Positions 28,014 through 37,306 of a stretch of DNA of 64,000 bases are shown piece by piece (positions within the stretch are counted from its first letter, which is position 1; each line of letters opens with the position of its first letter). Location of the stretch: NCBI RefSeq assembly GCF_001908185.1, contig NZ_LGHM01000051.1, positions 1 through 64,000 of the forward strand. Reading direction: 5' to 3'. This stretch comes from Bradyrhizobium sp. AS23.2 (GTDB lineage: Bacteria > Pseudomonadota > Alphaproteobacteria > Rhizobiales > Xanthobacteraceae). The notes beneath the pieces were generated by a model that was not told the DNA's origin, did not search any database, and worked only from the letters and a program-made list of their open reading frames with translations. Position numbers and translations under genes: made by a program.

Positions 28014-28892
28014 TTACACCCGCTTGACGACCACGCGTCCGAGCAACCCGGACGGCCTTATGACAAGGACTGTCACGATCAACGCCAGCGCGATCGGCAG
28101 TTTGAGCTCGGTACCGACGCCCGGCACGTAGGTGCTGACGAGATTCTCGAAGACACCGACGATAAATCCACCAAGGACCGATCCGAATGGGCTGGAGAGG
28201 CCTCCGAGCACCGCCGCAGCGAAGCTGTACAGCAGGACGCCGCCCATCATGTTTGGCTCCAGAAACACCACCGGCGCAATCAGAACACCGGCAATGGCTC
28301 CGATCGCGCTCGCCATGCCCCATCCGAGAGCGACCATCCAACGGGTATCGATGCCAACCAGGCGCGCCGATTCAGGTTGCGAAGCTGCCGCCCGCAGTGC
28401 AAGGCCAATCCTGGTGAAGCGAAAGAAGCCGTAAAGCAGCGACAGCATCGCGAACGCCACGCCGATGATGCCGGCCTGGTGCTTCGATATCAGCTGACTG
28501 CCCAGAAAGCCTGTCGAACCGAAAGGCGACGGGAACTGCTTGATGGTGAAATCCCAGGTCAGCCCTGCAACGCTGTTGAGAATCGCAAAGAGCGCGATGA
28601 ACCCTGCCACGTGGACCAGCACGGGCGCGTTGGTCAGCGGGTTGAACAGCAGCCGTTCGAGAGCGACACCTCCGATGAACGAGATAACGAGGGTCAGCGC
28701 GAAAGCGCCCCAGAAGCCCAACCCCCATTGCATCAGCTGCCAGGCGATGAAGGTCGAGAACATCGCCATCTCGCCCTGGGCGAAATTCAGGTGATTGATC
28801 GCCTGATAGATCATGACGACGGCGAGCGCCATGCAGGCGTAGATCGCGCCCGTGGCAAGACCGGCCAGGATCTGGTTCGTCAAAAGCTCCAT
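28014..28892 (-). CDS. livH: Branched-chain amino acid-type ABC transporter permease LivH (system 1)
   Basis: A 292-residue permease with about eight helices. The N-terminus MELLTNQILAGLATGAIYAC and HLNFAQGEMAMFSTF are typical LivH motifs, as is AVLGGLSSPFGSVLGGFIVG near the C-terminus. The ATG at 28892 is chosen because it lies 7 bp after livF and opens the canonical LivH sequence; the upstream in-frame extension would overlap livF. Partner of LivM. Confidence 0.9.
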   Translation of the reverse strand: MELLTNQILAGLATGAIYACMALAVVMIYQAINHLNFAQGEMAMFSTFIAWQLMQWGLGFWGAFALTLVISFIGGVALERLLFNPLTNAPVLVHVAGFIALFAILNSVAGLTWDFTIKQFPSPFGSTGFLGSQLISKHQAGIIGVAFAMLSLLYGFFRFTRIGLALRAAASQPESARLVGIDTRWMVALGWGMASAIGAIAGVLIAPVVFLEPNMMGGVLLYSFAAAVLGGLSSPFGSVLGGFIVGVFENLVSTYVPGVGTELKLPIALALIVTVLVIRPSGLLGRVVVKRV

Positions 28893-28899
28893 GGCGTCC

Positions 28900-29610
28900 T
28901 CAGTATCCGAGATAGGATTTGCGAATGTCTTCGTTCGTCGCGATTTCCTTCGCGCTGCCCGACATGACAATGCTGCCCGTTTCAATCACATAGGCCTTTT
29001 GCGCGATCTCGAGTGCGAGTTGCGCGTTCTGCTCGACGACAAGAATCGCAACCTTTTCTTCCAGATTGACCTTCCTGAGAATCGCGAAGAGGTCGCGCAC
29101 GATCAGCGGCGCAAGGCCAAACGACGGCTCGTCGAGCAACATCAGACGTGGCCGCAACATCAATGCCCGGGCGACGGCGAGCATTTGCTGCTCACCCCCG
29201 GACAACGTCCCTGCCTGCTGGGTGTGACGCCGCTTCAAGACCGGAAAATGCTCGTACATCCGCTCGATATCGCGCCCAATCGACTTCGTGTCCTTGCGCG
29301 ATATGGCTCCAAGCTGAAGATTCTCCTCGACAGTCATGGCGGAGAACGTGCCGCGCCCCTGCGGAACGTGCGCGATCCCGAGCCGCACCACGCTTTCAGT
29401 CGAGATCCCGGCGAGCGGCTTCCCGTCGAACTCGATGCGCCCGGTCGAGCGCACCATGTTGCAGATCGCGCGCAGCGTGGTCGTCTTGCCGGCGCCGTTG
29501 GCGCCGAGCAAGGCTGTCACAGTTCCCTCCTCGAGCGCGAAGGAAATTCCCTGCAGAGCCTGCACCTGACCGTAGTAGGCGCGCAGTCCGTCGACAGCTA
29601 GAAGTGTCAT
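28900..29610 (-). CDS. livF: Liv-type ABC transporter ATP-binding protein LivF (system 1)
   Basis: A 236-residue ATPase: Walker A GANGAGKTT near residues 36-44, signature LSGGEQQML near 136, Walker B LMLLDEPSFGL near 156, and H-loop-equivalent in LVVEQNAQ. It starts 4 bp inside the end of livG (ATGA-type overlap). It energises the LivHM channel together with LivG. Confidence 0.92.
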   Translation of the reverse strand: MTLLAVDGLRAYYGQVQALQGISFALEEGTVTALLGANGAGKTTTLRAICNMVRSTGRIEFDGKPLAGISTESVVRLGIAHVPQGRGTFSAMTVEENLQLGAISRKDTKSIGRDIERMYEHFPVLKRRHTQQAGTLSGGEQQMLAVARALMLRPRLMLLDEPSFGLAPLIVRDLFAILRKVNLEEKVAILVVEQNAQLALEIAQKAYVIETGSIVMSGSAKEIATNEDIRKSYLGY

Positions 29611-30404
29611 GCGGCCTCGCTGCCCAGGTAGGCCTTGATCACGGCCGGATCGGATCGAACGGCAGCCGGCGTACCCTCGGCCAGCTTGCTGCCGAAATTG
29701 AGCGCAACCACGTGGTCGGCGATCTTCATCACCAGCCCCATGTGATGTTCAACGAGAAGAACCGTCAGGTTGTACGCGTCGCGAATGCGACAAATCAGAT
29801 CGCCGAGAACGTAGACCTCCTCGTGATTGAGACCGCCGGCCGGCTCGTCCAAAAGCAGGACCTTCGGCTTCGCCGCCAGAGCGCGCCCCAGTTCGACGCG
29901 CTTCTGCGTGCCGAACGGCAATCCCGCCACTTCCCGGTCCGCGACCCCGCCCAAATCGAGATCGTCGACGATCTCGTCGATCTTGCGATCGAGTTCACGC
30001 TCCTCGCGGAGGACCCACGGCAGCCGCAAGGCATCGCTCACCAAGTCGCCCCTTGATCTGCAATGGCCGCCGATGCGGATGTTGTCCCGCACCGAAAGCG
30101 TCGGGAACAGCGCGACGTTCTGAAACGTGCGGCCGATTCCCATCTTCGCAATTCCCGCGGGCTTTCGCGCCAGGATGCTCTCGCCTTCAAGCAGGATGTC
30201 GCCGTCGCTCGGCTGGTAGAGCCTGCTGAGGCAATTGAACAGCGTCGTCTTGCCCGCGCCATTCGGGCCAATCAGCCCGAGGACCTGACCACGTTGCATA
30301 TCGAAGGTGACGCCGTTCAGCGCCTTGATGCCACCGAATTGGACCGTGACGCCTCGGACCGAAAGGATCGGCCGCGCTTCGATTGGCGAGTTGGAATGAT
30401 TCAT
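29607..30404 (-). CDS. livG: Liv-type ABC transporter ATP-binding protein LivG (system 1)
   Basis: A 265-residue ATPase with Walker A GPNGAGKTT near 47-55, the LivG-specific GRTFQNVALFPTLSV segment, Walker B KVLLLDEPAGGLN and the C-terminal VIKAYLG typical of LivG. The usual LSGGxQ signature reads AGLPFGTQKRVE, the normal LivG variant. First of the four transporter genes after the two SDRs. Confidence 0.92.
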   Translation of the reverse strand: MNHSNSPIEARPILSVRGVTVQFGGIKALNGVTFDMQRGQVLGLIGPNGAGKTTLFNCLSRLYQPSDGDILLEGESILARKPAGIAKMGIGRTFQNVALFPTLSVRDNIRIGGHCRSRGDLVSDALRLPWVLREERELDRKIDEIVDDLDLGGVADREVAGLPFGTQKRVELGRALAAKPKVLLLDEPAGGLNHEEVYVLGDLICRIRDAYNLTVLLVEHHMGLVMKIADHVVALNFGSKLAEGTPAAVRSDPAVIKAYLGSEAA

Positions 30405-30434
30405 ATGGTCTTCCCGAACGGAGGCTCGTTCAGC

Positions 30435-31196
30435 TCAATGCATGAAGGATCCGCCATCGACGACCAGCGTCTGGCCTGTGATGAAGTCGCTCTGCGGCGA
30501 TGACAGGAAAATCATGGCTCCGGCCAGGTCTTCGGGAACCTGTTCCCGCCCAATCGCACGGCTCTTGATATTGCCTTGCGCAAACTCTGCGCTGCCCATG
30601 ACGGCATGACCGCGCATCGCATCGGTCATGACCAGGCCCGGGGAGATACAGTTCACACGGATGCCGTGTTCGCCAAGTTCGCGGGCGAACGAGCGGGTCA
30701 TACCGACCACGGCGCCCTTCGAAGCGACATAGTGCGGAAGCATCGGTGTCCCCTTGAGGAATGTCCCCGATCCCATGTTGACGATCTTTCCGTAGCCATT
30801 CGCCCTCATGCGGGGCACCGCGGCCTTGATGCACTCGAAGACGCCGCGGACGTTGACCTCCATGACTCTCGTCCATTCTTCCGAGGAGATTTCATGTATC
30901 GGCTTCATTTCGACCGCACTCGCGATCGCGGCGTTGTTGATCAGGATATCGAGCCGGCCGAACGCGCTGACGGCCGCTTCCATCAATCCGGCCACCGACC
31001 TCTGGTCCGTCACGTCGGCCGCCACATCGACTGCACGACCTCCGCTGCGCCGGATCGCCTCCAACGTCGTCGCACACGCCACCAGATCACACAGGACAAC
31101 TGATGCGCCCTCCGCGGCCAATCGCCGCGCGAAGACAGAGCCAATTCCCTGGCCCGCACCTGTGACCACGGCCGTCTTGCCGTCTAGCACTCCCAT
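30435..31196 (-). CDS. SDR family NAD(P)-dependent oxidoreductase
   Basis: A 253-residue classical SDR with TGAGQGIG, NNAA, the catalytic Ser in NMGSGTF, Y-x3-K in HYVASKGAV and a TLVVDGGSFMH end. It sits between the second SDR and livG on the same strand, 30 bp before livG. Oxidation of a secondary alcohol to the ketone used by the Baeyer-Villiger enzyme would fit, but that is inference. Confidence 0.88.
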   Translation of the reverse strand: MGVLDGKTAVVTGAGQGIGSVFARRLAAEGASVVLCDLVACATTLEAIRRSGGRAVDVAADVTDQRSVAGLMEAAVSAFGRLDILINNAAIASAVEMKPIHEISSEEWTRVMEVNVRGVFECIKAAVPRMRANGYGKIVNMGSGTFLKGTPMLPHYVASKGAVVGMTRSFARELGEHGIRVNCISPGLVMTDAMRGHAVMGSAEFAQGNIKSRAIGREQVPEDLAGAMIFLSSPQSDFITGQTLVVDGGSFMH

Positions 31197-31232
31197 TACC
31201 GCTACCTCTTCGCTGAACCCGCGCCGCTCGCA

Positions 31233-32024
31233 CTAGCCGCAGGCGTAACCGCCGCCATCGATCGGGATGACGGTGCCGGTGATGTAACTCGATGCCGGAG
31301 ACGCCAGGAGCAGTGTCAGCCCCTTGACCTCGTCAGGCTCGGCGATGCGCTTCAGGCGCGTGCGGCCAGCAAACGCCAATTCGGTCGACGACTCGTGCAT
31401 TCGGCCGCCGCCGATGTTGGTCCGAAACGGCCCCGGAGCGATCGCGTTAATGAGAATGTTGTCGAGGGATAGCTCGATGGCGGCGTGCCTCACCATGTTG
31501 GCGACGGCAGCCTTGGTGGCGGAATACGCGTACCCGACCAGCGCCTCGCCACGCAAACCGGCGAATGACGAGGTGACGATGATACGGCCATACTTGCGAC
31601 GCCGCATGAGCGGGACCGAGTATTTGAGGGTGTGAAAGGTCGCCGTCAGGTTCAAGTCCAGGATTCCGGACCAGCTCTCGCCCGTCACGTTCGCCAGCGC
31701 GCCAGCTTCCGTGAGCGGTCCAGAGCCTGACCCCTTTCCTGCGTTTGCGCAGACGATATCGAGCCTGCCATTCGCCTCAAACGCCCCCTCGATCCCGCGT
31801 CGGAGACCGTCCGGGTCGCAAACATCACAGATGAACGCTCGCACTGTCTCACGCGAAGGATCGAGACGAGCGGCTTCGTCGATCACCCGCGGATCGATGT
31901 CGAGCATCGTGACGTTGGCGCCGTTCGCGGAAAGAACCTCCGTCATCGCGAGCCCGAGGCCATTGGCGGCGCCGGTCACGATCGCCGATTGCCCCTGGAG
32001 ACTGAATAAGGCTTCCGCTCGCAT
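31233..32024 (-). CDS. SDR family NAD(P)-dependent oxidoreductase
   Basis: A 263-residue classical SDR: TGAANGLGLA, CANAGKG, Ser in VTSSFAGL, Y-x3-K in YSATKAAV, and SYITGTVIPIDGGGYAC at the end. The ATG at 32024 follows GAGGAGAAG and is preferred over an in-frame start 120 bp upstream. It leads the minus-strand operon SDR-SDR-livGFHM. The 293 bp between it and the LysR gene (32025-32317) show no gene and presumably hold the operon promoter. Confidence 0.88.
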   Translation of the reverse strand: MRAEALFSLQGQSAIVTGAANGLGLAMTEVLSANGANVTMLDIDPRVIDEAARLDPSRETVRAFICDVCDPDGLRRGIEGAFEANGRLDIVCANAGKGSGSGPLTEAGALANVTGESWSGILDLNLTATFHTLKYSVPLMRRRKYGRIIVTSSFAGLRGEALVGYAYSATKAAVANMVRHAAIELSLDNILINAIAPGPFRTNIGGGRMHESSTELAFAGRTRLKRIAEPDEVKGLTLLLASPASSYITGTVIPIDGGGYACG

Positions 32025-32317
32025 TCTCTTACTTCTCCTCGCGCACACATTTCCGCTTGCCGGAAGGCGGCACGAAGCCTCACGGCCGCGAGGCTGCTGC
32101 GCCGTGGTGTCGTTAGAGTAGTTGAGCCGGAGACCAGAAGGCATGTCGCTTTGATGGCGGGTATCAGTTTCCGCACTATCAGGGAGCCCGCATCGTGATG
32201 CGGTCGTCCGAAACGACGTTCCCGGAGCTTTGCCGGCTTCGACGGAATCAATGCCGGCCTCTGCAGAGAAGCGGTGTCCGCTTTTCGCTAAGTTGACCTT
32301 CGGGTCCGGAAAATGCC

Positions 32318-33277
32318 TTAGGTAGCGGCTTTCAGAGCCTTCTGAACACCATACTTGACGTTCAGCTCCGCCCAGATCCGCCTAATATGGTGAAGCTCCT
32401 GCTCGACGACCTCGACGAAGCGCGAAGCCGCCGGCGTCAGAGGTCTCTTGTGATCGTAGAGCAGGAATAAATTCCAGGCGAGCGCGGGCTCCACGATCGG
32501 ATAGACGAATATGTTGTTGGTCTCGACATCGCCGTGAACCGCGACAAATGGGCACAGACAAGCCCAATCCGTCGACCGTGCCAGTTCGAGGCTGCCCGAC
32601 GTCCCGTCGATCTCGACGGTAGATTTTACTATGACCTTGCCGTCCGCGATCAGCTGCAGGACCTCCTCACCGAAGCTGTGGCCTCGCGAAGGCATGATCA
32701 ACTTCAGGTTCGGGATGCGATCGAGATAGCAGGGCGTGAACTGGGGGCCGGCAATCGGTCGTCCGCAGATGAGAACCACCTCTTCCCGATGCAGCTTACG
32801 CTGACGGAGGCCCGCGGCCTCGACCGGCATCGCTCCGATGGCGAAGTCTACCTTGCCGCCCTGCACCCATTCCGTCAGAGTGCCGCTGAATCCCTCGACC
32901 ATTTTTATTTCGACGTTCGGGTAATCCGCCACGAACCGGGGCATCACCTTGCCGAAAATTCCACGCGAAAGAGACGGCGGCAGCCCGACCTTCACGATTC
33001 CGCTGACTTGGTCAGACTGCACGAGAGCGGCGAGTTTCTGCCGAGTATCCGCGATCTCCTTCGTGATGGACAGAGCGAGATCGTAGAGAAGGTTTCCTGC
33101 CGGCGTCGGCTCGACGCCTCTGGACGTTCTCGTAAATAGGGTAACGCTGAACTCCGCCTCCAGCTTCCTGATCTGGGAACTCAACGCCGGCTGCACCACG
33201 CCGGCCCTGGAAGCCGCCTTGCTGAAGCTTCCTTCCTCGTAGATCAGCATGAAATAGGAGAGTTGCTTCAGGTCCAT
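32318..33277 (-). CDS. LysR family transcriptional regulator
   Basis: A 319-residue LysR-type regulator. The N-terminal helix-turn-helix (FSKAASRAGVVQPALSSQIR, then KLEAEFSVTLFTR) is followed by the two-lobed periplasmic-binding-like effector domain (GIVKVGLPPSLSRG...VDFAIGAMPVEA), resembling the NAC/CbnR-like group. It is divergent from the LivK gene at 33562 and lies upstream, on the same strand, of the SDR/Liv operon. It probably activates both in response to the imported compound. Confidence 0.9.
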   Translation of the reverse strand: MDLKQLSYFMLIYEEGSFSKAASRAGVVQPALSSQIRKLEAEFSVTLFTRTSRGVEPTPAGNLLYDLALSITKEIADTRQKLAALVQSDQVSGIVKVGLPPSLSRGIFGKVMPRFVADYPNVEIKMVEGFSGTLTEWVQGGKVDFAIGAMPVEAAGLRQRKLHREEVVLICGRPIAGPQFTPCYLDRIPNLKLIMPSRGHSFGEEVLQLIADGKVIVKSTVEIDGTSGSLELARSTDWACLCPFVAVHGDVETNNIFVYPIVEPALAWNLFLLYDHKRPLTPAASRFVEVVEQELHHIRRIWAELNVKYGVQKALKAAT

Positions 33278-33312
33278 TCAACAGCCCCGACGGCATCGAT
33301 CCAACCATTGGA

Positions 33313-33329
33313 TATCATCGGATTTGATA
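33313..33329. promoter_or_regulatory. Putative LysR operator
   Basis: TATCA-TCGGATT-TGATA is a perfect 5-bp inverted repeat with a 7-bp spacer and contains the T-N11-A core of LysR recognition sites. It lies 36 bp upstream of the LysR start, in the 284-bp divergent region before livK. The rest of that region (33330-33561) has no gene. Confidence 0.6.
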
Positions 33330-33561
33330 CCGCCCATCAATTTCGCCGTTCTTGCCACCAATAACGGCACAAGCCTAGTGTGAATTGCGATGGGAGGGAG
33401 CGGCATCGACTTCGATGGAGCTCACCTCAGTCTGTCTACACGCCAGCCGGCTATATGGCGGACTGGCCCAAGCATCCCGCCTCGCGGCGACCATGCCGTC
33501 AGCATAAAAAATTAAACAAGTAGAAAGTCAACGACTTCGCTTGAATGGAGCACGCCCTATA

Positions 33562-34779
33562 ATGAACTTCGTCCGTCACTTCGTTGACAATGCAATTCTA
33601 GCTCTCGTTTTCGGCACGGCCCTGGCGACCACGGCTGCGACCGGAACCCGGGCCGCCGACATGCCGGGCGTCACAGCCACGGAGATCCGGATCGGCAACG
33701 CCATGCCGTATAGCGGGCCCGCATCTGCCTACAGCATCATCGCCAAGACGGAGCAGGCCTACTTCGACAAGATCAACGCCGAGGGCGGCATCAACGGACG
33801 AAAGATAAAGTTTCTCTCGTACGATGACGCCTACAGCCCGCCAAAGACGGTCGAGCAGGTCCGAAAGCTGGTGGAAAGCGACGACGTGCTGCTGGTCTTC
33901 CAGACGCTCGGCACTCCGCCCAGCAGCGCCGTTCACAAATACCTCAATCAAAAGAAGGTACCCCAACTCCTCACAGCGAGTGGAGCGGCGAAGTTCACCG
34001 ATCCCAAGCGCTTCCCGTGGACGATGGGCTGGAACCCGACTCTCGAGAACGAAGGACAAATATACGGACGCTATATTCTGGCGAACCATGCCGGCGCAAA
34101 GGTTGGCGTTCTGTACCAGAACGATGACTATGGCCGGGAAGTCCTCAACGGTCTGCGCAGCGGGCTCGGCAAAGACGCTGACAAGATGATCGTCGCCGCG
34201 GTGCCGTATGAAACGAGCGATCCGACCGTCGATTCTCAGGTCGTAAAAATCAAGAGCGCCGGGGCTGACGTCTTCGTCAACGTCTCCACCACAAAGGCTG
34301 CGGCACAGGCCATCCGCAAGATCGGCGAGATGGGCTGGAAGCCGGTCCACATCCTGAACAGCGTCGCCAATTCGGTTGGCGCCGTGCTCGAGCCCGCCGG
34401 TCTCGAAGCGTCGACCGGCATCTTGAGTGCGGGTTACCTCAAGGATCCCACCGACCCGACCTGGGACAATGCGGCGGACCGCAAAGAGTGGGAAGCCTTC
34501 ATGGACAAGCACTTCCCCAGCGGAGATAAGACTGCCATTCATACAGTGTATGGTTATGCTGCGGCCCACACCCTGGTGCAGATTCTGAAGCAGTGTGGCG
34601 ATGATCTCAGCCGCGAGAACGTGATGCGGCAGGCGGCCAACCTCAAGGATTTCGTCCCGCCGATGCTGCTGCCCGGCTCCAAGATCAACACCACCAAGGA
34701 CGACTATGCGGTCATTAGAAACATGCAGATGATGCGCTTCGACGGCAAACAGTGGAAGCTGTTCGGAGATCTCCTCTAA
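33562..34779 (+). CDS. livK: Liv-type ABC transporter substrate-binding protein (system 1)
   Basis: A ~405-residue periplasmic binding protein of peptide-binding fold type I. A signal peptide (ILALVFGTALATTAATGTRA) is followed by EIRIGNAMPYSGPASAYS, GGINGRKIKFLSYDDAYSPP and YGREVLNGLRSGLG, the hallmarks of aromatic-acid-type Liv receptors. The ATG at 33562 is preferred to 33541 because GGAG lies between them. It is followed by a strong terminator, so it is monocistronic and divergent from LysR. It should capture substrate for LivMHFG system 1. Confidence 0.88.
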   Translation: MNFVRHFVDNAILALVFGTALATTAATGTRAADMPGVTATEIRIGNAMPYSGPASAYSIIAKTEQAYFDKINAEGGINGRKIKFLSYDDAYSPPKTVEQVRKLVESDDVLLVFQTLGTPPSSAVHKYLNQKKVPQLLTASGAAKFTDPKRFPWTMGWNPTLENEGQIYGRYILANHAGAKVGVLYQNDDYGREVLNGLRSGLGKDADKMIVAAVPYETSDPTVDSQVVKIKSAGADVFVNVSTTKAAAQAIRKIGEMGWKPVHILNSVANSVGAVLEPAGLEASTGILSAGYLKDPTDPTWDNAADRKEWEAFMDKHFPSGDKTAIHTVYGYAAAHTLVQILKQCGDDLSRENVMRQAANLKDFVPPMLLPGSKINTTKDDYAVIRNMQMMRFDGKQWKLFGDLL

Positions 34780-34811
34780 TCCGCCGATCCATCCGGATTC
34801 GCTGACAAGAG

Positions 34812-34849
34812 CGGCGCGCACCCGAAACGGTGCGCGCCGTTTTGCTTTG
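34812..34849 (+). terminator. Rho-independent terminator after livK
   Basis: CGGCGCGCACC and GGTGCGCGCCG form an 11-bp GC-rich stem with a 6-base loop containing GAAA, followed by TTTTGCTTT. This is a convincing intrinsic terminator for the livK transcript. Confidence 0.85.
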
Positions 34850-34960
34850 GGGGGTGGGCATGAGAGCCTCAACTGCCAACCCAACAATATTCTGGTATCG
34901 ATAGTCCGAGGGCTTTGGCGGCGCGTAGGTTCAAACAAAGTTATGGACAGTCGCGCCATT

Positions 34961-34979
34961 TTATCAATATCTTGACATT
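34961..34979. promoter_or_regulatory. Putative MarR operator 1 (autoregulatory)
   Basis: ATCAA-TATC-TTGACAT shows the TCAA-N4-TTGA core found also at 37202-37219 and, perfectly, at 43767-43790. It ends 15 bp before the MarR start, overlapping the probable promoter or leader, a typical autorepression position. Confidence 0.55.
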
Positions 34980-34993
34980 CTGAGGGTGGAAAT

Positions 34994-35503
34994 ATGCAGC
35001 GGCGCGCAAAAAAGGCGGCGATTGACAAGACTGTGCCGAAGCAGGCGCGTGTCGTTGCCATGACGCCGCGCGATGAACTAAACAACCGCTTGATCTTTCG
35101 CCTGTTTCAGACAGCAAACCTCTACCAGTCAAGCACTCCGCGCGAACTTGACGTGACTGCGGTGCAGGGCGTCCTTCTCGGCGCGCTATATCGCGATGTC
35201 GATCGCGGCATGTCGTTTTCGGATCTTTGCGGCTATTTGGCGGTCAGCCGTCAAAATCTCGATGCCGTGCTCAAGCGATTGGAAGGCATCGGCCTTGTCA
35301 AGCGGGTCGAAAACGAGGCCGATCGTCGCGTCAAGATTGTTCGCCTGACAAGAGGCGGCGTTGCAGCGTGGCTTGATCTGCATGCACGTTCATTGGATTT
35401 TTTCCGCAACATTACGGCGACGCTTTCCGCGGCAGAGGTCGAGGCCTGTGCGGACGCTCTGGCCAAAATCGGACGTGCGCTCAAGGCGTCACGGAAGGCT
35501 TGA
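34994..35503 (+). CDS. MarR family transcriptional regulator
   Basis: A 169-residue winged-helix regulator. The DNA-binding segment is FSDLCGYLAVSRQNLDAVLK then RLEGIGLVKRVENEADRRVK, with the DRR wing typical of MarR; flanking helices form the dimer region. The ATG follows GAGGGTGG. It is the first gene of a plus-strand operon with an acyl-CoA ligase, a multidomain carboxylase and a second ligase. Like HcaR or CouR it may be released by a CoA thioester. Three inverted repeats with a common core suggest its regulon. Confidence 0.88.
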   Translation: MQRRAKKAAIDKTVPKQARVVAMTPRDELNNRLIFRLFQTANLYQSSTPRELDVTAVQGVLLGALYRDVDRGMSFSDLCGYLAVSRQNLDAVLKRLEGIGLVKRVENEADRRVKIVRLTRGGVAAWLDLHARSLDFFRNITATLSAAEVEACADALAKIGRALKASRKA

Positions 35504-35532
35504 AAAGCTCTACAAGACTGCAGGAGGAAATG

Positions 35533-37155
35533 ATGTCCGAGCCCACATCCCCCGCTGATCTTCGCGTGCCGGACCGGGAAGATTGCGTATTGCGCTACGT
35601 GCTGGACAAGCGCGCGCAGATCCATCCAGATCGCCCCTACATCCGCCTTCCCGACGGGAGCGCCATCACCTACCGCGAATTTCGCGATTCTGTGGAGCGC
35701 ACGGCTGCCGGTCTCGCCGCGCTTGGCGTCAAGCAGGGCGACTTCGTCAACGTCTGGATGCCCAACGGCGTACAGATGCTGCGCGTCTGGCATGCGATCA
35801 ACTGGCTTGGTGCGACCTACGTGCCGATCAATACCGCCTACCGTGGCAATGTGCTGGCGCATGTCATCGCCAACGGCGGCGCGCAGGTGATGATCGTGAG
35901 TGCGGATTTGGTCGAACGGCTTCGCGATATCGATCGCGCGGCGCTGCGGATGCTGGTGGTGTCGGGCGATCTGGCCACGACAATTCCCGGCATACAAACC
36001 ACGTCGCTGGCCGATCTCGACCGCGATCCGGCAACGCTGCCTCCGCTGTCGCGGCCGATCGAGCCGTGGGATGTCCAGTCGATCATCTACACGTCAGGGA
36101 CGACGGGTCAGTCGAAGGGTGTGCTAAGTTCCTACGCCCACATGTGGCACATGAGCGGAACGGCCGCGTTCCCGATGCTCGATGAGAACGACTGCTACCT
36201 CGTCTATCTGCCCTATTTCCACGTCGGCGGAACGTTGCCGGCGATCGGCATGCTCAATCGCGGCGGCTCGCTCGCCGTAGCCGGTGATTTCGAGACCGAA
36301 GCGTTCTGGCCGGCGGTCCGCGCGACCGGCGCAACCTATACGATCCTGCTCGGCGTGATGTCGACCTTCCTGTCGAAGCGACCGCCCTCGCCCGAGGATC
36401 GCGGCCACACGCTGAAGAAGGTCACGCTGATACCCTTACCCGATGACGCCCGCAGTTTCGCCGAGAGGTTCGGCGTCACGGTCTGGACCCTTTTCAACAT
36501 GACGGAGATCAATGTCCCGATCGTTTCCGATCCCAACCCGGCTGTCATCGGGACCTGCGGGAAGCAGCGCCCGGGCAACGAATTGCGGATCGTCGATGCG
36601 CATGATCGCGAGGTGCCGGTCGGCACTGTCGGCGAGCTGATCATTCGCAGCGATGCGCCCTGGGCCCTTAACTCCGGCTATTACAAGAATGCCGAAGCCA
36701 CTGCGCTGGCCTGGCGCAACGGCTGGTTCCACACCGGGGACGCATTCCGTCGCGATGCCGACGGCAATTACTTCTTCGTTGACCGGATGAAGGACGCAAT
36801 CCGCCGCCGCGGCGAGAACATCTCGTCGTTCGAGGTGGAAACCGAAATCGTCGCGCATCCGAGCGTTCGGGAATGCGCCGTCGTCGCCGTGCCCAACGAG
36901 ATGGCGGAAGACGACGTGCTGGCCGTGGTTGCGCCGGCGCCCGGTGCGACCATCAATCCAACGGAGCTGCTGGAGTTTCTTCAGTCGCGGCTCGCCCATT
37001 TCATGCTGCCGCGATACATCCGCATCATGACCGACCTGCCGCGCACGCCGACCCAAAAGGTCGAAAAATACGTGCTGCGGCAGCAGGGATTGACACCCGA
37101 TGCATGGGATCGCGAAAAAGCCGGAATCAAGATCCGGCGGGAGAAGATCCGCTAG
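35533..37155 (+). CDS. AMP-forming acyl-CoA ligase 1
   Basis: A 540-residue acid-CoA ligase of the adenylate-forming superfamily. The P-loop is IIYTSGTTGQSKGV; downstream are FNMTEINVP (A5), WFHTGDAFRRDADGN (A7), DRMKDAIRRRGENIS (A8 hinge) and the A10 Lys in TPTQKVEKYVL. All catalytic motifs are present. It resembles crotonobetaine/carnitine- or benzoate-type ligases more than long-chain ones. The ATG at 35533, five bases after AGGAGG, is the best start; the gene overlaps nothing and follows marR closely. It activates an imported carboxylic acid. Confidence 0.9.
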   Translation: MSEPTSPADLRVPDREDCVLRYVLDKRAQIHPDRPYIRLPDGSAITYREFRDSVERTAAGLAALGVKQGDFVNVWMPNGVQMLRVWHAINWLGATYVPINTAYRGNVLAHVIANGGAQVMIVSADLVERLRDIDRAALRMLVVSGDLATTIPGIQTTSLADLDRDPATLPPLSRPIEPWDVQSIIYTSGTTGQSKGVLSSYAHMWHMSGTAAFPMLDENDCYLVYLPYFHVGGTLPAIGMLNRGGSLAVAGDFETEAFWPAVRATGATYTILLGVMSTFLSKRPPSPEDRGHTLKKVTLIPLPDDARSFAERFGVTVWTLFNMTEINVPIVSDPNPAVIGTCGKQRPGNELRIVDAHDREVPVGTVGELIIRSDAPWALNSGYYKNAEATALAWRNGWFHTGDAFRRDADGNYFFVDRMKDAIRRRGENISSFEVETEIVAHPSVRECAVVAVPNEMAEDDVLAVVAPAPGATINPTELLEFLQSRLAHFMLPRYIRIMTDLPRTPTQKVEKYVLRQQGLTPDAWDREKAGIKIRREKIR

Positions 37156-37201
37156 GGGCCGGAGAGTTGGTTGCGGATGGCGCAGACTGTTTTGACCTAT
37201 T

Positions 37202-37219
37202 AGGTAAAGATATTGACAT
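37202..37219. promoter_or_regulatory. Putative MarR operator 2
   Basis: AGGTAAA-GATA-TTGACAT keeps the right half-site TTGACAT and the GATA centre of the perfect site at 43767-43790; the left arm matches at 5 of 7 positions. It lies in the 151-bp gap between ligase 1 and the carboxylase, about 88 bp before the carboxylase ATG. Confidence 0.45.
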
Positions 37220-37306
37220 AACAGCCATCGTCGGAGAACATGCATCGCGGGATCAGGTTTGCGCGCGAAAGCACAGGTCGGCGATCTCCTACAAGACGGA
37301 GGCATC

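Noticed and set aside
33598-35085. 495-codon minus-strand ORF across livK and marR
   Set aside because: It spans two real plus-strand genes and a strong terminator; translation lacks any family signature.
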